Of a stretch of 64,000 nt of DNA, positions 9,654-20,640 are shown piece after piece (position 1 is the stretch's first letter; each line of letters opens with the position of its first letter). Both the position numbers and the translations under genes were made by a program. Below the pieces are notes generated by a model, which was given only the letters and a program-made list of their open reading frames with translations, was not told the origin of the DNA and ran no database searches. Source of the DNA: Paraspadella gotoi (lineage: Eukaryota > Chaetognatha); contig CM119268.1 in the NCBI GenBank assembly GCA_051294375.1, positions 14,714,210 through 14,778,209 of the forward strand. The letters run 5' to 3'.

Positions 9654-10133
9654 AGCAACTCCCGGCGATCGCCCTCCAAGAAGCGAGATTAATGTCGGAG
9701 AGAAAAGGTTTTTTAATTGACAGAAACGAGGAAATCCAAAGGTTTCTTCGAATTTATTCCGCGAGTGGGCGCGGCCACTGGGGGCCACTGCGGGTCCTGT
9801 GGCGACGGAGCGGGATTCGTTCGGGTGGGCGTTTTTTTAAGATCGTCGTAGTTGCGTCTGGGTAAGTTTTCTAAGGAACACTCGCTCTGCAATCTCGAAC
9901 TCGGCGTGTCCCCCCCCCATGTCATTTTTGTCTGGAAACCGAGACGGATCGTGGAACTGAAAGAATAAACTAGTTGCGTGGGGTCAGATAATTGACCCAC
10001 CGAATCGTCGAGTGGTGAAAGAGTGACTGGCGAGAGTTGATCGTGATTCTCAAGTGGTAATTTGAGTTACGAAATGGTACAGTGAAGTATGGCTAAGTGA
10101 AGTAATAGTGACTTAAGATGCCATGGTCTTTTT

Positions 10134-10286
10134 TTACGATCCAATTTTTTCCCGTTCTCTTTGTTGTTTCTTATACTTTTTTATGATTTCAACTGCTTTT
10201 TCAGGAATATTTCTGAGTTTAGTTTGAGAATCATCCACTTTTCTAAATCTATCATCGATTTTTTTTTTCATATCACCCTGACTCAT
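10134..10286 (-). CDS. Possible small charged ORF, 50 aa
   Basis: Opens at ATG 10286 and stops at 10134. It is Lys/Glu/Ile-rich with a helical pattern (KLRNIPEKAVEIIKKY), unlike the surrounding microsatellite frames. It could be a terminal exon or a remnant; no family is recognised and the call is weak. Confidence 0.2.
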   Translation of the reverse strand: MSQGDMKKKIDDRFRKVDDSQTKLRNIPEKAVEIIKKYKKQQREREKIGS

Positions 10287-10327
10287 AACAAGACTCTCGG
10301 CCCTGAAACGATGCACGGGGGCGGGGG

Positions 10328-10612
10328 AGCCGATCGGGAGATTTTTATTTTAAGTTAGATTCCGTCTCAATATTCAGAGAGCCAATCATAGTTCGATTCT
10401 GCACCGAAGCCAATAGGGATATGATTTTAATTTTAAGTTAGATTATGTCTCGATATGCAGAGAGCCAATCTGGTCATGACGTTCATCGTTCGATTCTGCA
10501 CTTAAGCCAATTGGGAGATGATTTTCATTTCAAGTACGATTCTGTCTCAATGCACGGAAGCCAATCGGGAGATGATTTTCATTTTAAGTTCGGTTCTGTC
10601 TCGATTCGCTGG
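10328..10612 (+). repeat. Degenerate tandem repeat carrying CCAAT boxes
   Basis: Four copies of a module of roughly 54 bp begin at about 10328, 10411, 10506 and 10560: GCCAATNGGGAGATGATTTT, then a TTTTAAGTT-like stretch, then TCTGTCTCGAT. A second element (TTCGATTCTGCAC) is interposed twice. CCAAT occurs at 10382, 10410, 10465, 10507 and 10561, and a TGACGTTCA sits near 10477. This could be a decayed minisatellite or an upstream regulatory array. Confidence 0.6.
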
Positions 10613-12241
10613 ATCCCGTCGGTGGTCCGATCATTCGATCCGCGTTGCAGATTTATCTTGGAAACGCGCGGGAGGCGGGCCCGAGATGGAGCCCGGCGGG
10701 AGATGCAAGTGGCGGGAGATGGGAGCGAATAAGAGATGGTAGTGTGCCGCAGATTGTGAAGGGTCAGAGATGGGAGAGAGGTGCGAACGAAGATAGAAAT
10801 GGTGGCGGCGTTGTCGATGTTACAAAGATCTGGTGGTTGACGATGGTGGTTTCCGCGGCGCTGTGTCGGCGCTTGCGGCAATGCCAGTGGTGGTTGCGGC
10901 GCCAGTGGGCGGAGCCGGCGGCGCAAGGGGGGCCTTAGGATTTAGCGCAGGCGAATCGCGCCGCCAGTAACGGAAAACGCTGGAAACAATCTTGGAAATC
11001 GGCCGACGGGAATCCAGGGGGTGAGGGAGTAAGGGGGAAAGTAGGAGGGCTGGGGGAGCGGGGCGACGGGGGGAATGGGCGAAAAGATGGAGGAGTAAGG
11101 TGGTGGGGAGGGATGATGAAATATATAGGGATTCGAATTTATATAGATCTCTGATTAGGCGAGAGGCGAGCAGGCATGATATTCGAAGGGGTGCGGGCTG
11201 AAAAAAAACTCGATGGCGCCGCGCCTCGAGGATGTGGCAATATGAAGCCGGTATTAAGGGGGCGTTAAAGAGGGAAGCGGTAATCGGGAGCTGCGGGGTG
11301 GGGGGAGGGTACGCAGAGGTTTGAGTACGGGTGAGGGAGACGTTTTTTTTTTTTCGATTCGAGAGAAAAGGTACAAGAATGATATAGGAAACCTGAAAAA
11401 AAAAAGCCGGAGCCCAATTCTGGAGGATCTGATCCCCCAAAATAGAAAATGAAAATAGATCCGTCGATCTTACTACTATATTCTTTTAAAAAACTTTCGC
11501 CTCTTAAGTTTTAAATTCCTCTCTTCTATTTTCCTATCTGGGGAGGAATTCGTGAATTCGAAAACTTCATAATCACCTGTAATTTCAAATGCTTCGAGTC
11601 TTGAACGTCTCATCACTTCTTTCTCTTTTCTCCCCTCTGATCTATGGAGCTCTTTTCTGGCTCTCTATCCCACATTCCCTGTTTCTCTCTCTCTCTCTCC
11701 CTTCTCCATCTCACTCTCTCCCTCTCTCTCGCCCGCGATGTAATCCTTTCGCTGCCTCCCGCGATTCTCGAGGCAGTCGGTCTCCGATATTAATAGTTTG
11801 AAGCTGTTTTTTTAAAAAAAGCTTTTTTAAAATAGGAAAAAAAAAAGTCATGATATTTGAATTAAAAGATGAATAATATGAATCCTTGTACCTTTAAAAG
11901 GCTTTTTTCCCGATGGGATCGCTTCCCCTTCAAGATTTTGGTTTCGAAGCTTGATTGCTCCGTCGGTCACAGACGGAGAAACCTGGAGCCGAGTTCCGCC
12001 CACAGATCGTACCAAGCCAACCACAGACAAAACATATTAACAACAACAACAACAACGAATTAAACAACGGGACAACGTCGACGGCCCGATCTTCAGCTCG
12101 GCGACCGATCTCTGCCCGGATCTCGTCTTTTTTTTTTCCGTCGTCGAACGGGCTCGGTAATTTTGCTATGATTAAGTTGTTTACACTTACGGTTGGCGTC
12201 GGCGTCAAGCGCTCTGAACCGCGGCGTTACGGCATTGCCGA
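10613..12241. other. GC-rich then mixed stretch, no gene seen
   Basis: 10613-11080 is GC- and CpG-rich. The rest is mixed, with a CT tract at 11683-11733. Open frames on both strands lack recognisable motifs and coding character. Confidence 0.4.
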
Positions 12242-12475
12242 CTACGGTTTAAATGGCCCCATGATAGAACTGTTGTAATGGCCAGAAGAAGGATTCGAGG
12301 AACCTGGGGCGGTCGATTGGCCAACGCGAGAGGTTTCCTGGGCCTTGCTTGGCTGGAAGACCAATGATTGCTTTGGTGAACCCGGCGCGGGGACAATTAT
12401 CTTTCTCTCCGGTTCATGCATGTTGAGCAAGATAAGGCTGTGGACAATGGTGCGGAAGAGGTGTTGTGCAGCCAT
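12242..12475 (-). CDS. Possible small protein, 77 aa
   Basis: An ATG at 12475 opens a frame to a TAG at 12242. The sequence, beginning MAAQHLFRTIVHSLILLN and ending in a Ser/Pro/Gly-rich tail, has balanced amino-acid use, unlike the CT-repeat frame that runs into it from upstream. It could be the end of a spliced gene. No homologue is recognised, so the call is tentative. Confidence 0.3.
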   Translation of the reverse strand: MAAQHLFRTIVHSLILLNMHEPERKIIVPAPGSPKQSLVFQPSKAQETSRVGQSTAPGSSNPSSGHYNSSIMGPFKP

Positions 12476-12590
12476 GCGGTGGCGTTTCGTCAGCGGTCGT
12501 GTTTGACTCTCACCAGTGCGGAGACATGAGTCCGCCGCCCGGTTCCAATCGCCCCCGCCCGCGCTTTCTCTCGTCTCCTCGATCATTTCT

Positions 12591-12662
12591 CTCCTCTCTC
12601 TCTCTCTCTCTCCTACTCTCTCTCTCTCGCTCTCTCTCTCTCTGCTTCTCTCCTCTCTCTCT
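12591..12662. repeat. (CT)n microsatellite
   Basis: Interrupted CT tract seen directly. Confidence 0.85.
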
Positions 12663-13304
12663 TCTCGGATGAATGCATGCGTTGGCGGCGTTTGCCCGTC
12701 CACCTCCTCTCTCTCTCCTCTCTCACTCTCTCTCCCGTCGCCTGTGGCGGCGTCGGGACAGCCTTCGTGTAGACCTTACAGGGTGCGCGAGAGCGTTTTT
12801 CCCGTAGCTGAATCAACCACGTCGGTCCCTTCGATCACCGCCCTGACGCCATCCGCGAAGACCGGGCCTCCGCCTCGCTTTAAACCCCCCTAACCTAAGG
12901 CCCGCTCAGATGCGCGCCCCGCCAACCGCCCCGCCAACCGCCCCCGCCACCGACCCCGCGCGAAAAAACACCTCCTCCGGTCCCCGAAGAAAATTAGTGG
13001 ATGGCTCGCACCGAAGTCCGGACGTGAAGTTGCCACTGCTGGCCCGCCGAAAAAGTGTAAACCCTCGGAGCCGAGAGCAGAGGAGAGGAGAGATAAGGAG
13101 GAGCGAGGAGGAGGAGGAAGAAGGAGGAGAAGGAGGAAAAAGAAAGGATAAAAGGAGCGGGAGAGTGAGGGAAGAAAGGAAGGAAGAGAGAGAAGGAGTA
13201 TGAGGAAAGTAGATAAGATAATATAATTGTAAGGAAAGAGAGAGAGAGAGATGACGAGAGAGAGAGAGAATACAGGCAGAGAGAAGAGAGAGAGAGAGAG
13301 AGAG

Positions 13305-13329
13305 NNNNNNNNNNNNNNNNNNNNNNNNN
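13305..13329. other. Assembly gap, 25 N
   Basis: Flanked on both sides by GA repeats. Confidence 0.95.
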
Positions 13330-13771
13330 GAGAGAAGAAGGTTGACGAGCTGAAGAGGGATGAGGAAAGCCCAGGGCAAAACGCTTCTTCTAAAAGTGGA
13401 GAGAAAGAAAGCGTAAACAAAAAAAAAGCAAACAAAAAAAGCAAAGACAATGAAAAAAACTTTGAAAGACGGAATGATATATAGAGAGCGAGACGATTTG
13501 GCCAAACCGGGATTGGACGAACGTGGATATTTACCGGAAACTGGAAAAAATCCAACACGAAAATCTAAAATAGCAAGGTTAACCTTAGCCTCGAGCAATT
13601 TAACAATGAAAATCCAACAAATCCAAACTGTATCGATTTGAAAAACTTCTAATCTTTATTGAGAGAAAACCAAAATGATATCGTCCATAAAGTAATTTTT
13701 CTTTTGGCGAAAAAACTTTTTTCGTTGAGTCATCAACATCGACGACGATGACAATAGAAGAGACGACGACG

Positions 13772-13781
13772 NNNNNNNNNN
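13772..13781. other. Assembly gap, 10 N in a (GAC)n tract
   Basis: GAC/CGA trinucleotides lie on both sides, so the repeat itself was not resolved. Confidence 0.95.
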
Positions 13782-14962
13782 CGACGACGACGAAGACCTC
13801 CGAAAATGATCGATTCGATGACAACATTTTTCAGACTTTTCTTTTCGAGAAAAATAACTTGAGAATAAGTTGGGTTCTTTTTATCAGAATAAAAATTAGA
13901 AAAAAACTTCGGTTCTGAGGTTTAGAATTCGGACTACGTGAATTTTCAAGTCTCATCCGATTCGAGTTGTTGTCTGTGATCCCACAGAGTTTTCCCCTCC
14001 CACCGCCGTCGTCGTGGTCGTTGTTGTCGTTGTTGTTGTTTTGGTTCATCAAAATCTCGCGACGCCCACAGAAAATCGTCGTCGTTGTCGTTGTCGTCTA
14101 GACGGCATTCGATGTTGGTGGACCATCGAAAGATCGAGAGATTTTTCGTATAAAAATTAGGGTCACGTTTGTCAATGCTTTTTCTTATTTTATTTTTAGC
14201 TAGTCTAAACATTCTTAAGATAAACTCAGCTGAAAGACCCACGACGATCTACTTTCGAACCAAAAAAAAAGAGAAAAAGTTGGGTCTTCGTTATTTTTCT
14301 TTCCACTTTGTGGTTTCATTTTCCTTTCTTATTTTCGTGGCTCTGTTTTTCCCCCGATTCCCTTTTTTTCCCCTATTTGCTTTTTTTCCCCTTTTTTCTT
14401 CCACTTTGCTATTTTTCCCCCTGTAACCCTTTCTCTTTCTTTCTCTCTTCTTTAATTAACTAAAAAAAACAATTTTCGGTTAAACGCGAATTTCAGAGAA
14501 AAATTTCAGATTTTGACGCAAAAAAAGAAGAAAAACAACAAGATTTTTCTTCTTTTTCCAATAGCGCTGAGAGAGAGACGAGAGAATGACGAGAGAGAGA
14601 GAGAGAGGCACACCATCATGAGAGGACGATGAAAGAAAGACGAGAGATTGCCAGGCTATATTACCAGTGAAGAGTTAAAGAACAGGAGAGGAGAGAGTAA
14701 ACATAGAGCATAGAAGCAGAGACGATGCATGTCTGGAGGACTTGCAGGCGATCAAAGTGCCGACTGGTCTGGAGTCTAAAGCGTAGCTGAAGCGAGCAAG
14801 AGATGACACTAGAGTGTGGAGATGAGAAGCAAGAGCAGAGGAGAGAGAGAAGAAAGAAAGACGGAGAGAAAGAAAGAAAGGAGAAAATCCCTGAAGCTTC
14901 GGTAACCGCCGAAAACGCAGACTAAACATTTAATCCTTTCGCCAGTTAAGACTGAGAATCGA

Positions 14963-15030
14963 NNNNNNNNNNNNNNNNNNNNNNNNNNNNNNNNNNNNNN
15001 NNNNNNNNNNNNNNNNNNNNNNNNNNNNNN
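14963..15030. other. Assembly gap, 68 N
   Basis: Lies about 50 bp before the long GAAA array. Confidence 0.95.
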
Positions 15031-15085
15031 GGAGGCAGGACAGTGAAAAAAATTTTAGAAAAAAAAGAAAGAAGAGAATAAAGAT

Positions 15086-15176
<91 letters not shown>

Positions 15177-15178
15177 AA
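15086..15178. repeat. (GAAA)n microsatellite
   Basis: About 22 nearly perfect GAAA units. Confidence 0.95.
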
Positions 15179-15493
15179 AAAAAAATTTCCGGATTATAAT
15201 CCGATTGTAAAGCATAAAGAAATATGTCGAGCTCATTAGCGTTTAAAAAAAATAGAAGCAAAAACAATGATTAATAATTTCCTCATTTCTCTTTTTTTTC
15301 CCTTTTTGCCGCTGCGACTTCGCCCTCAAGGTAAGGCCAACCAATTCCCTTATATTTTATTTTATTTATTAATTTTATTTATTAATGAAACATGTCAACT
15401 TATCTATTCTAAAATTTTTATCACCTTTTTCGTAAACTTACAATATTGTATGTCGTTTTAAAAAGAGTAACAAATAGGAAAATTTGCGCGCGT

Positions 15494-15595
<102 letters not shown>

Positions 15596-16294
15596 GGGCT
15601 TTTGACTCCCGCGGAGGGAGATAATGTGACTTATGAAGGGGGCGGCACGTCGGCGTCGTCGTCGGCGTCGTCGTCGTCCTCGGCATCGTTGGTGCCATTC
15701 ATCCCGCCGCTGATTTGTGGTGAGATCGAGGCACGAAGTGGGATGCGCTTTGGGGTGATTGCGGGGTGATTTGTGAAAGTGGTTCGGCCACGGGGAGACG
15801 GAGTGATTCGACCATTGCGTGGCTCGAATCACAAAGAAAATAATTTTCCCCGAATCGGAGAAACAGTCGACAGTTTCGGTGATTAAAGTGACCCAAGATT
15901 TCTACGGACAGACGGACCGGCCAAAAGAGAAAAAAACTCAGTATTATTTTGGTCGAGTGAAATCCTTAATTTTCGATTATTTCATCCGTCGATTCTGGTA
16001 TGATCGGCCAAGTTGTCCTTTGTTCAATGTCCAAGTGTCCAAACTCCAAACGAGTCTACGGACTAATTTTAGCGCAATTCCCTGTTGTCCCTCCCCTCAA
16101 TGTTTCAGCCGTGGAATATCTTCATTCTCCCCCCCCTTTCCTCCCACGAACCGTCCGTGAAACTGGTTCTTTTTTTTTTCGTCGCCGTCGACGTCAACGT
16201 CTCCTCCAGTCCAAAAAAAAAAGTAGTTGAATCAGTGGGCGTGGCGTCGAGGACCATCAACGCTATCATGAGATTGCAGACGACGACGACGACG

Positions 16295-16319
16295 NNNNNN
16301 NNNNNNNNNNNNNNNNNNN
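16295..16319. other. Assembly gap, 25 N after (GAC)n
   Basis: Preceded by a GAC repeat and followed by non-repeat sequence. Confidence 0.95.
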
Positions 16320-18377
16320 GAAGAGCAAATATATATAGAGGTGAGAGTAGCACGCTTATCCTCTATATACTAAATTATTAAGAGATCAGCAGAGTCATAG
16401 ATCAGGAGACATAAAAATATAAAAGAGTCATGCGAAATTTGTTACTGTTTTTGAATATATTTAAATTGCTTATCACTGGGTTTATATTTAACTGTCGCTC
16501 ATATATCACAATTTAGGAGGATAGATAGATATTTGGTTCAGTCAGGGCGAGTGGACTTTTTCATTTTTTTTAATTCGCTCTTCTCTGAACTTGTCATTCT
16601 TTTCCTTTTGCACCCGGAAGGTATCTGTTCCTTTTTTCTCAAACCGTGTCTGTTTACAGAAATTCCTTATTTTATTCTTCTTTATATTTAGACCATAAAT
16701 AGCGAAATATATGCGTTTTCTACCATCTCTGTTTTAAAAGTTGGTTATTCTGTGGACACATGTCGTCCTGCGCGCGTGTTTTCTTTTTCCTCACACCCCT
16801 GCTCTTTTTCTTAAAATTTTAAACTGCTTTTACTCTACGAATGCTCCGTCTTTTATATTCCGTCGTTTTTTATATTTTCTTCTATCTCGCATCTCGCCGA
16901 AGAAAAACGTTTTGCAAGGTTTTTAAAAGTTTTTATTATCCTGTTTTGACATTGAAAACAACACATCGTTTTTCGTGTATTTTGTAAAGAGTTTTCAATC
17001 TTTTTAGCAGATTTGAAAGAAGTCGTGTTCACTTAGGGTTCGAGTAGAGATTATCTCACCGATTTTTATGCTCATTGAGAAGCTCGATAGAGAAATTGCA
17101 TCATCATCAACAGATTACACCCGCCACGCAGCAGAGAGAGTAGAAGGAGACTAAATAAAAAAAGAGAGAGGAAATTTGTTTTGTTGATTTATATATAAGA
17201 AGATGATATTGTAATAACTCGTCCCTCACACCGCAAGCTTTTACAACTCGACCTGACTGTGTACTTTGCAGAAGTATTTTAACGTTTTTTATTGTTCGTG
17301 TCTTTTCTCTTGAATAATTTTATTTCTGTCTCTCTATCGCTGGCTCGCTTTCAGTAGAAATTTTTATCTCTTTTACATTTGAAAAAGCGTTTTTCGGTTT
17401 CTTGCTTTTAAAGTTGTTATCGTTCTTTGGAAATATCGGGGAGTATTTTAACCCGACACTTCTCTCACTCACTTTATACTGTTAGAAGAAGTAGATTTAA
17501 ATACGGTAGAGATTTTTTTTAGATAAATAATATATTACATGGAGAGAAAAACGTATTTGCCTTTTTTTTAAAGGTTTATTTTACATTGGAAAAAAATCGA
17601 GTATGTTCTGTTATTTTTAATATGTCTATTATTCAGTTAATCCTGTTTTAAACCGCAGACAAAGTCGTTGTATTCAGGTGTCACTTATGAGCGTTTTATC
17701 ATTGAGAGTCTGCGCGCAGCCTTAGACGAAAAGGGCCCGCAACATAAAATTCTATAATTAGGAAGAAAAGAGAGAAAGGAGATGAGACATAAAAATAAAA
17801 AGCCAGAGGAAAATTTTGTCTCTCGTTTCTGCATACCAATACAAAGTGATTTAATCCACTTGCTGCTCCTGCCTCGCTATTTCATTTTCTCCGCTTCCCT
17901 TTTCATATTTAAACCATATCCCAAATCCGATGATCGCCCCTTAATCTGCGCGCCCCCCTGCCCCCATCCCCACATGCGAACGGCGGGCCGCTGTATTATT
18001 TTCTTGCAGCACCTGAGTTTGACGTAGGATTGGATATTATTGGACAAGAAGTGAAAGACTGGAGGGAGTGTCTCGTGCGGTCGTCGTCGTCGGTCGTTCG
18101 ATACCGTTCGTTCGGTTCACGTTCGTTCTGTTCTGTTCGCCTCGTCACTCTTTGGTGTTTTGTTTCGAATGAGCACGATGCCATCGTCCATTTTTTGTCC
18201 GTCCGTCGTATCGATGGGAGGGTGGTGTGGTGAAGAGGGAATAGGAGTTAAAAGGAGGAAGGGGTGGAAAAGAAAAGGGGGGAGAGAATTTTCTTGATAA
18301 AATAGGAAGCAGAGTTGAAGGAACTCGGAGTCGCGGAAAAAGAAGCCACGCAATATCCGAGTTGGCTGTGACCAAAG

Positions 18378-18541
18378 GACAGAAAGAAAGAAAGAGAGAT
18401 AGAAAGAGAAATAGAAAGAAAGAACAAAGAAAGAAAGAAAGAAAGAACCAAAAGATGACAGAAGAAAAGAAATAAGAAAAAATAAAGAAAGAAAGAAAGA
18501 AAAAAAAAGACAAGAAAGAAAGACAGAAGAAAGAAAGAAAA

Positions 18542-18574
<33 letters not shown>

Positions 18575-18575
18575 G
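18378..18575. repeat. GAAA-type purine array
   Basis: Roughly 200 bp of degenerate GAAA units on the + strand. Confidence 0.85.
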
Positions 18576-19894
18576 GCGGAGACAGACAAACAGTCTGAAC
18601 TTTGACCCGAGAAAAAATTGCCCGACGACAAAGGGGATGACGTGAAGACGGGAGTGATTCGTTCACTCCTTCGCTTGGGGTGAAGTTCTGAGTGAAAATT
18701 ACGCTCTGTGACTCAGTAGAGCGGTGATTTAGCGACTAGTTCCAGTTTAAATGAGAAAAACATGTACGGTATAAGGTCCGTGTTGTCGTTTTGCTGTTAT
18801 AATTTATGTATTTTAAAATTATATTTTAATAAATACTACTATTGATTCCTTTCCTTCTTTTTTTTTTAAATCCTAAATTGTGTGGTTTCCCTTTTCATAC
18901 TTGTCATCTCTTTTTTCAAAGTTTTGGACATATACTCTCAAATATCTTCTCTTTTTTATTTCTTTTAATTCCCTCTTTTCTAACTTTACTCGCTATCATC
19001 TTTTTCCTTTGTTTCCATTCTCCTTCTTTTCTCACTTTTCCTCTTTCCTTCTTTCCCTTCCTCCTTCTTTTCCTTTCCTCCTGCCTCCATTTCCCTCCCA
19101 CCAACCCTTCCAGAGTCCAGAAGCGAAATTTATTCGCGATATTGATTTTCAAATCAATATAAGGCCCTTCCATCTCTCCCGAGCCCCCAAGGGGGCCTTG
19201 ACCCGCAGTCCCTCACCCCGAATCTGCACGAGCGATCCCCCGGGGAGGCTTCGCGCCTTGACCTTGCCCATTGCCAACGCCCCTCTCAGCTTATCAACTG
19301 ACCCTTCTTCTACCGCCCCTCTCAGTCCTACATCGCTGCTTCGTCGCTTCCCTGTTCGCGCCCCCGATCCCTCCGGCCTGCACTTTGTAGCATCTGCTCG
19401 CTCGCACTTTGCTGGAGGATCTCCACGCACATCCTTGCAGCTACGGACTTCTCCGCAGCATCCCAGCAGTCAGTCTCTTCAGCATCGCCGAGTACCGTCT
19501 CTAAGGCCAACGCCCTCTGCTTTGCGTTCCGTCGCACCAAAGCCAGACAAGTCGCTGTTTCTCGATGCTCACCCATACTCGAGACTGACTCTCTCTCTAA
19601 CTCTCTCAATCCAATCAAATTCAAAAAAAACCCCCTGCTTCTCACTATCATCATCGATTCTCTCGTCTCCTCTTTCGTCCTCTCTTTGAATCTGTCTTTT
19701 TTATCTCCCTCACACCATTCTCCCTTTAGTTTACCCGTTCTTCATAGCCTCGCCACGCCACCAGACTGCGAGCCGCACGAGGATTCCACTTACTTATCTC
19801 TTCCCTCACCTACTCTCCCACCTATCTCTTCCGCTATCCCCCCGAGCGCCTCTTTCTCTTAGGCGCTCGCCATTTTCTATCACGATAGAAGTGA

Positions 19895-20640
19895 CTAGAA
19901 GATGACGTCATCAAAGGTCGTCACGCCGCGCACCATCGATGGCGAGAGGGAAAAGACCTTCACGATGGCGTGTCCGTTGGCGGTCGCGGAGTGGCGGGGC
20001 GTATGGCATGCCAGCCGAGCTGCAAGCTTTTGACGAGCGGCGGGGTCTGCTTTGGCGGCGGCGCGATCGAGCGGTGGAAGGCGGGGATCGAGCGTTGCAA
20101 CATCGGAGCCTCTCGCACCATCCCAAAGGGACGAGCCACACCAGGCCGGCGGTCGGGGTCGCGCACATAAGAAGAGCTTCGAGTCGTTACGGCCATGGAC
20201 GCCGAAGCGCGCTCGCGACCCTACGCGGGCCCCGGGCCGGGCGTTGGCCGTTTGAACGGCGCCAGATTGGGCAATGGGCGAAACCGTCGCGGTTCGTGCC
20301 ATGGACTTGAATGCTTTGGTCGCCAAAATTATAATGGTAGAAGCATTGGCTCGCCATGTGGGCAGGTTTCGCTGATGTGGCTGGGCCAAGCGGGGTGTCA
20401 AATTTGAGTGTGCGCACGGTTGTTGCTGTGTGCGCCCTCGCTCACGCGTTGCCGGGCGCTGTTGTGATGGCGCAGCTGCTGCCTATGTGGGCGCTTGTGT
20501 TGAGCGCTCGGTGCGGCGGTCGTCGTAACCGCGTTCCGCCCTGCCGGCGTAGGATATGGGGGCATTGTCGTCGTCCGCTTGTCGATTCGTACTGGAAGCT
20601 AGACAGTGAGCCTGTCCACTGTAGTCTCAATGGAGGTGAC
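19895..20640 (-). mobile_element. Probable decayed LTR-retroelement gag remnant
   Basis: Read on the - strand, a short aromatic/His-containing motif around 20330-20350 followed by a Gly-Asn-Gln-Arg-Pro region resembles the end of Gag just before the protease region in some gypsy-like elements of invertebrates. It is split over different frames with stops and is not functional. No reverse transcriptase, integrase or paired LTR is visible. GC content is higher than in the flanks. The identification rests on a short motif only. Confidence 0.3.
19910..19954 (+). repeat. Dispersed repeat segment, copy 1
   Basis: About 45 bp that recurs with one short deletion at 24327-24366, just after a gap. It marks the edge of a repeated element that includes the gag-like remnant. 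Confidence 0.6.

Larger units (their letters stand above)
8711..10133. other. AT-rich gene-free stretch
   Basis: AT-rich, with no coding signal that I can support. It contains copy 2 of the 33-bp repeat, a GA run and a 25-N gap. AGTGAAGTA-like short repeats occur near 10078-10110, as they do near 1795-1850. Confidence 0.5.
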
